DNA from: Clitoria ternatea
Lineage: Eukaryota; Streptophyta; Magnoliopsida; Fabales; Fabaceae
Reading direction: 5' to 3'
NCBI GenBank assembly: GCA_037962975.1
Contig: CM075674.1
Coordinates: 91,652,501-91,716,500, forward strand
DNA length: 64,000 nt
Numbering within the stretch: position 1 is the stretch's first letter; each line of letters opens with the position of its first letter. Below, piece after piece: positions 59,176 to 64,000 of the stretch. The translations under genes were made by a program, and so were the position numbers. The notes beneath the pieces were generated by a model. It was given only the letters and a program-made list of their open reading frames with translations, ran no database searches and was not told the origin of the DNA.

Positions 59176-62100
59176 TTACAATTCCACGGGTATCATTGCC
59201 TCTACCCCGTATGTGAGGCGATATGGGGATTCGTTGGTAGAAGAATGAGGCGTTGTCCGATATGCCCACAGGACGTGACACAACTGGTCTGTCCATCCGC
59301 CCTTGGCTTCACCAAGGCGTTTCTTTAGTCCTTTCAGCACCTCCCTGTTGGCCACTTCAGCTTGGCCGTTGGTTTGGGGATGTTCGACGGATGAGAATAT
59401 TTGGGTTATTCCTAACCCTTCGAGTAAATCTGTGAATTTTCTATCCGTGAATTGGGTGCCATTATCTGTGACAACTCGTGCTGGGACCCCGAATCGTGTT
59501 ATAATGTTCTCATACATGAAACGACGAGTTCGGGCTGAAGTAATATGTACCACCGGCTCTGCTTCTATCCACTTAGTGAAATAATCGACCCCTACAATGA
59601 GATATTTGATGCCCCCAGGAGCAGTTGGAAAGGGGCCCAGAATATCCAATCCCCATTGGTAGAAGGGCCATGGAACAACGGATGTGAAGAGTTCTTCCGC
59701 TGGTGTGTGGTGAAGATTAGAGAACTTTTGGCAAGCGTCGCATTTTTTGACGAAGTCAATGGAGTCTTGTTTCATCGTGGGCCACCAGTAGCCTGCCCTG
59801 AGGATTTTTCTCATTAAACTTCTTCCTCTGGTGTGGTGTCCACATTGTCCTTCATGTACTTCCTCCATTACACCTTGCACCTCATTCTCTTTGAGACAAA
59901 TCAAATAAGGCACGGAGAGTGCCCTTCTGTAAAGATTACCATCGATCATGGTGAAGTATGGTAATTCCCTCCTTATCTTTGTCTTTTCCTTCTCATTCGT
60001 AGGCAGCTGCCCATCCGCCAAATAACGGATGTAGGGGGCCATCCATGTGTCTTCATAAAGGGAGTTGGTCATTATGGCATTTAGAGAAGGGAAAAGAGGA
60101 ATGCTGGGCGACGTCAGTGTGCTTTGAACCAGTGTAGTGGTGCTACCTGGTCGTTTGGTGCTTGCTAATCTCGAGAGTATATCCGCTCTAGTATTCTCTT
60201 CGCGTGGAACATGTTTAAATTCCATTTTCGAGAATTTCTCTCTCAACTCCTTGACACAATTCAAGTATAATTGGAGTTGAGGTTCGCGAGCCTGATAATC
60301 TCCCAAGATCTGTGAAATCACCAGTTGTGAATCGCTACAGAGCGTCGCTTCAGAAGCTCCGATGTCAATTGCAGCTCTCAGTCCGGCCAAACAAGCTTCG
60401 TATTCAGCTTGGTTGTTGGATGTTTTGAAATTAAAGCGAAGGGAGATTTCCAGGTGCACTCCATCATCACTTTCAAGGACTACACCTGCTCCAGAGCCCC
60501 TTTGGTTCGATGAACCATCAACGTAAATAGTCCAATGGACACGAGGGGTATCTGGATCCATCCCTGTCATTTCCATAATAAAATCAGCCAGGACTTGAGC
60601 TTTAATAGCGCTTCGAGGTTCATAGGATATATCAAACTCGGAGAGTTCAATAGACCACTTGATCATCCTCCCAGCGAGATCGGGCTTGATTAATACAGAG
60701 TGGAGTGGTAAATCCGTTCTTACTATGATTGGATGGGCGTGAAAGTACGGACGTAGCCGTCGAGAGGCCCAAACAACAGCGAGGGCGGCCTTCTTGATTT
60801 TTTGATACCGGATCTCAGCACCTTGTAAGGTTTTGCTAGTGAAATAGACCGGTCTCTGTCCATCGGGAGTTTCTTTTATCAAGGCAACACCCAAAGCTTC
60901 ATCTGAAATAGCCAAGTATAGGATGAGTGTGTCTTCGGGGTCAGGCTTCGTGAGAATGGGAGGTTTAGACAACACCTCCTTAAGCTCTTGGAATGCTTTC
61001 TCTTGTTCCTGTCCCCACTCGAATTTCTTAGACTTTTTCAGTATTTTATACAGGGGGAGTGACCTGTGAGCCATTTTTGGCATGAACCGTGCCAAAGCTG
61101 CTACTTTGCCATTCAGGGATTGGACTTCTCTCAGATCATTTGGACTCTGCATGTCTAGAATCGTTTGGCACTTCCCTGGATTGGCTTCAATACCGCGTTG
61201 GGTTAACATGAAACCCAAGAACTTCCCAGCAGGGACAACGAAAGTGTATTTTATTGGGTTTAGCCTCATGTTAAATTCTCTCAAGCGGGTAAATACTTGG
61301 CGTAGGTCTTCAATATGATCGCCTCCAACCGGTGTCTTGGCTATTATGTCATCAATGTACACTTCAACAAGTTTGGTGTGCATACCCTCAAAAACCTTGT
61401 TGATCATGCGCTGATATGTGGCCCCAGCATTTTTCAGGCCAAAGGGCATAACTGTATAGCAAAAGACACCACGATCATTTATGAAAGCTGTCTTCTCTTG
61501 ATCCTCTTCGCACATCGGAATCTGGTTGTAACCCGAATAAGCATCCATGAAACTCAGGTATTGATAACCAGAGGAGTCATCTACCATCCTATCTATATTA
61601 GGAAGAGGATAAGGATCCTTTGGACAGCAGCGGTTGAGGTCCACATAGTCAATGCACATTCTCCATTTATCATTGGATTTACGGACCATCACCACATTTG
61701 ATAGCCAAGAGGAATAACAGATTTCTTTGATAAATCCGGCCTTCAGCAATTCCTCAGTTTGCTGGCAAGCTGCCTTCTGTTTCTCTGGTCCCAATCTTCT
61801 TTTCTTTTGGGCAACCGGTCTCGTCTCTGGATAGACGGATAATTTATGACAGCAGAAAGCAGGGTCTATGCCAGGCATATCGGCTGCAGTCCATGCAAAG
61901 AGGTCTTTAAATTCTTGCAGGAGCATCAGTAGTTGCTGCTCCATTTCTGTATCTAGCTTGTCGTTAATATGGGTGATCTTTTCTGGGGAATCTCCCAAGA
62001 CGATGTCCCTGGAACTCCCATCCAGTGTGGGCTTTAATGGGTTGGACGGGTCAATGTTCAAATCCGCCCTAGGGTCCAGGTCGACGAGGCTTACAGATCC

Positions 62101-64000
62101 AGCGGCTGCTCCAGAATCATTGAGTTTCCTCTTTTTATTGGAGGCTTCCAGCTTCGTCATGTTGAGGCTTAGGTTGTAGCAGTACCTAGCCATCTCTTGA
62201 TCACCTCGGATAGATGAAACAACATTATCCTTATCAATAAACTTGACAAGGAGATGTGGAGTTGATACAACTGCCTCCATGGCATTTAACGTAGGACGGC
62301 CTATGATGCCATTAAATGGTGATTTAACATCGATCACCAGCACTCGGGATTTAACCGTTCTGGCCCCTGGTTCACCTTCAAACGAAATAAGGGTGTCAAG
62401 GTACCCCTTCGTTGATTGCTTTGCTCCATTGAAAGCTGTTAGCTCCTGCGTATAAGGCTGTAAGTCTGAGTCTTTAAAACCCATTCTTTCAAAGCAATTA
62501 TAAAAAATAACATCGTAGGAACTTCCCTGGTCAACAAGGATTCTTCGGACGTCCTTGTTGGCTATCACTGCAGAGATGACTACAGCATCGTCACCACCAG
62601 GAATGGTTGGGCCAAAATCCTCATCGGAGAAAGAGATTATTGGAGCTTCAACCCCACCTCTGTAAGGGCGATTGTCTTTGACTTTCCCTTGCACAGACAG
62701 AATCATTCTATGATGATTCTTACGGGCCGTAATTGAAGCTCCTCCTCCTGCGAATCCTCCAGCAATCATGTCAATGACTTCACGCCGGCCTTGACGCTGT
62801 TGCTGAGGCATGCTATCTTTATGTGCTATTTCATCAGTCATCACACCCTTTTGTTTCTCCGAAGCAGAGAATTTTCTAACCGGATTACGGTTATTGTCAT
62901 CCCCGTCGTCTGGATCCCTTTCTCTTTTCTCATTCTGCTCTACTCTGTCAAAGGATTTCTCTTTGAACAGGTATTGCTTTAATTTTCCTTCTCTAATTAG
63001 CGTCTCAACCGCGTTCTTTAGAGCTTGGCATTCATCAGTGGAATGACCATTCTGTTCATGAAAATCACAATACTTACGGGGATTTCCTGGTCTTTTCATA
63101 GGGGCTGGCCTTCTAATGCCATAGATGCTAAAAGCTGGCCATCCGACCTCTCTCAAAATCTGAGATGGCTTGGCAGATAGTTGTGCATAATGGCTGAAGG
63201 AATTAACCTGCCTTTCTCGAGGTCGAGGAGAGTAGTTATTAACTTTAGGATTGGTGAATGGTCTCTCCATGCGTTCTGACCTCGTTTTCTCCTTACCCTT
63301 CTGAGTTTGGGAAGGTGGTGTTGGTGGCTTTTTCTTTGCAGCTATAGCTTCTAAGTGCATCTCTATACTCACGTACTTTGAGGCTTTTTTCCTGAACTCC
63401 TCAAACGTTACTGGAGGGCTCTTTGCTAATGAGAGGGCAAAAGCTGATCCTGGCTGCAATGCCTCAATGACAATATGCAGCTTAATGGACTCTGTGAGGT
63501 TAGGAACTAGGGAAGCTTCCTTGTAGAACCTCTTCAGGAAATCTTTTAAGCCTTCGCTTTCGCCTTGTTTAATCTGAGCCAGGGTATGAGATGTCCTGGG
63601 CACATCTCTAGAGATGACAAAGTGAGTTTCAAAAGTAGCTGCCATTTCAGCCCAAGAATCTATAGATCCAGAAGGTAGACCTTTAAACCAACCCAGGGCC
63701 TCTTCTGATAATGTTCGTGGGAACATCCGACACATTACATCCTCATCAGCCCCCAAATACATAGCTTCAAATACATAAGCATCAAGGTGCTTGGTAGGAT
63801 CAGTTTCGCCATTGTATTTTCCAATGGAAAGTGGCTGAGTAGTTTGAAGGTGCTTGGGGATGTGGATGCTCATGAGTCTCCTTGAAAAAGGAACTTTTAA
63901 CTTGTAAGTTACTGGGGGTGCTGTCGTTGACTCCCTCTTCCTTCGGGTAGTTTCAACTTCAAAGTCATGAGTCTGTTCTCTCCCCTCAAACGTAGGGATG
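59176..64000 (-). CDS. gag-pol: Gag-Pol polyprotein of the large Tat element (5' end beyond window)
   Basis: The frame is open from the right edge to a TAA at 59176-59178, over 1600 codons. Counting from the Met at 63873: gag to about 370 with a CHHC knuckle (C269, H272, H277, C282); protease VDQGSS (D448); reverse transcriptase with YIDD at 839-842; a degenerate gypsy-type RNase H (about 980-1100); a second, archaeal-type RNase H (YVDGSS, D1119; NNQAEYE; CSDSQL, D1181; D1231); integrase zinc finger (HH 1346-1347, CDAC 1378-1381) and catalytic D1410, D1470, E1506. The gag reads on upstream of 63873 (YKLKVPFSRRL), so that Met is internal. The second RNase H marks the Tat clade. Only the last 120 or so codons of integrase lie beyond the stop, so protease, RT and RNase H could be functional in this copy. 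Gag and pol are in one frame without a frameshift. Confidence 0.95.
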   Translation of the reverse strand, partial: IPTFEGREQTHDFEVETTRRKRESTTAPPVTYKLKVPFSRRLMSIHIPKHLQTTQPLSIGKYNGETDPTKHLDAYVFEAMYLGADEDVMCRMFPRTLSEEALGWFKGLPSGSIDSWAEMAATFETHFVISRDVPRTSHTLAQIKQGESEGLKDFLKRFYKEASLVPNLTESIKLHIVIEALQPGSAFALSLAKSPPVTFEEFRKKASKYVSIEMHLEAIAAKKKPPTPPSQTQKGKEKTRSERMERPFTNPKVNNYSPRPRERQVNSFSHYAQLSAKPSQILREVGWPAFSIYGIRRPAPMKRPGNPRKYCDFHEQNGHSTDECQALKNAVETLIREGKLKQYLFKEKSFDRVEQNEKRERDPDDGDDNNRNPVRKFSASEKQKGVMTDEIAHKDSMPQQQRQGRREVIDMIAGGFAGGGASITARKNHHRMILSVQGKVKDNRPYRGGVEAPIISFSDEDFGPTIPGGDDAVVISAVIANKDVRRILVDQGSSYDVIFYNCFERMGFKDSDLQPYTQELTAFNGAKQSTKGYLDTLISFEGEPGARTVKSRVLVIDVKSPFNGIIGRPTLNAMEAVVSTPHLLVKFIDKDNVVSSIRGDQEMARYCYNLSLNMTKLEASNKKRKLNDSGAAAGSVSLVDLDPRADLNIDPSNPLKPTLDGSSRDIVLGDSPEKITHINDKLDTEMEQQLLMLLQEFKDLFAWTAADMPGIDPAFCCHKLSVYPETRPVAQKKRRLGPEKQKAACQQTEELLKAGFIKEICYSSWLSNVVMVRKSNDKWRMCIDYVDLNRCCPKDPYPLPNIDRMVDDSSGYQYLSFMDAYSGYNQIPMCEEDQEKTAFINDRGVFCYTVMPFGLKNAGATYQRMINKVFEGMHTKLVEVYIDDIIAKTPVGGDHIEDLRQVFTRLREFNMRLNPIKYTFVVPAGKFLGFMLTQRGIEANPGKCQTILDMQSPNDLREVQSLNGKVAALARFMPKMAHRSLPLYKILKKSKKFEWGQEQEKAFQELKEVLSKPPILTKPDPEDTLILYLAISDEALGVALIKETPDGQRPVYFTSKTLQGAEIRYQKIKKAALAVVWASRRLRPYFHAHPIIVRTDLPLHSVLIKPDLAGRMIKWSIELSEFDISYEPRSAIKAQVLADFIMEMTGMDPDTPRVHWTIYVDGSSNQRGSGAGVVLESDDGVHLEISLRFNFKTSNNQAEYEACLAGLRAAIDIGASEATLCSDSQLVISQILGDYQAREPQLQLYLNCVKELREKFSKMEFKHVPREENTRADILSRLASTKRPGSTTTLVQSTLTSPSIPLFPSLNAIMTNSLYEDTWMAPYIRYLADGQLPTNEKEKTKIRRELPYFTMIDGNLYRRALSVPYLICLKENEVQGVMEEVHEGQCGHHTRGRSLMRKILRAGYWWPTMKQDSIDFVKKCDACQKFSNLHHTPAEELFTSVVPWPFYQWGLDILGPFPTAPGGIKYLIVGVDYFTKWIEAEPVVHITSARTRRFMYENIITRFGVPARVVTDNGTQFTDRKFTDLLEGLGITQIFSSVEHPQTNGQAEVANREVLKGLKKRLGEAKGGWTDQLCHVLWAYRTTPHSSTNESPYRLTYGVEAMIPVEL

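Larger units (their letters stand above)
49074..64000 (-). mobile_element. Large Tat/Ogre-clade LTR retrotransposon with antisense genes (5' end outside window)
   Basis: At least 14.9 kb of one element, read right to left: gag-protease-RT-RNase H-second RNase H-integrase (64000-58810), a repeat-rich spacer, two antisense genes (57217-54655 and 53142-50785), polypurine tract (49813-49804) and 3' LTR (49803-49074). Two RNase H domains and great length are hallmarks of the Tat clade (Ogre, Retand and relatives). The gag, LTR and 3' repeats are homologous to those of the gag-only element at 19154-35143. The 5' LTR and gag start are not in the window. Confidence 0.9.

Noticed and set aside
61315..61701. 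Plus-strand frames within the Tat pol region (also 59253-63046 in several pieces)
   Set aside because: Shadows of the long minus-strand polyprotein frame, whose catalytic motifs are in order.

Overview
This window is nuclear DNA of a flowering plant, most likely a dicot and probably a legume. The basis is intron-bearing genes with GT..AG introns, three plant-specific gene families (cellulose synthase, egg-cell EC1 peptide, phytocyanin), a group A bZIP gene, and very long Ty3/gypsy retrotransposons. The species cannot be named from the sequence. It falls into a gene-bearing left part (about 1-18,000) and a transposon block (about 18,000-64,000).

Gene part. The first coding exon of a cellulose synthase (CESA6-like) runs off the left edge on the minus strand. 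An egg-cell-secreted EC1-like peptide gene lies at 8420-8806 (+). A three-exon phytocyanin / early-nodulin-like gene lies at 12288-13163 (-). A four-exon GBF4-like group A bZIP gene lies at 15615-17876 (-), including a 30-nt microexon. The spacers are AT-rich and hold small DNA-transposon remnants: a CACTA-like element (4115-5247), a long foldback (6968-7142) and a MITE-like insertion (18362-18644) inside one copy of a direct repeat. These four genes are not obviously related in function and look like ordinary neighbours.

Transposon block, left. Four insertions are nested and can be ordered from their target-site duplications. An old chromovirus-like LTR (right part 35149-38144) was hit by a gag-only, pol-less Tat-type element (19154-35143, duplication TTAGG) and by a solo LTR (38145-40595, duplication TGTTA). 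The gag of the Tat-type element was later split by a full-length Tekay/Del-type chromovirus (20520-31289, minus strand, duplication TATAA). Further right are two more solo LTRs: a Tekay-like one (41047-44727) and a short copia-like one (46344-46812).

Transposon block, right. From 49074 to beyond 64000 lies a very large Tat/Ogre-clade element on the minus strand. Its gag-protease-RT-RNase H-RNase H-integrase frame is almost intact. Between integrase and the 3' LTR it carries two tandem, intron-containing antisense genes that are paralogues of each other. It is the same family as the gag-only element at 19154-35143 (homologous LTRs, polypurine tract, gag and 3' repeats) and could be its autonomous partner.

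Most notable observations: the duplicated antisense genes; a hairpin repeat of about 54-64 bp with compensatory changes in its stems, present in both Tat-type elements; an array of CTCGCT-TG-AGCGAG inverted repeats inside the Tekay LTRs; and arm-matched palindromes along the CACTA-like element.
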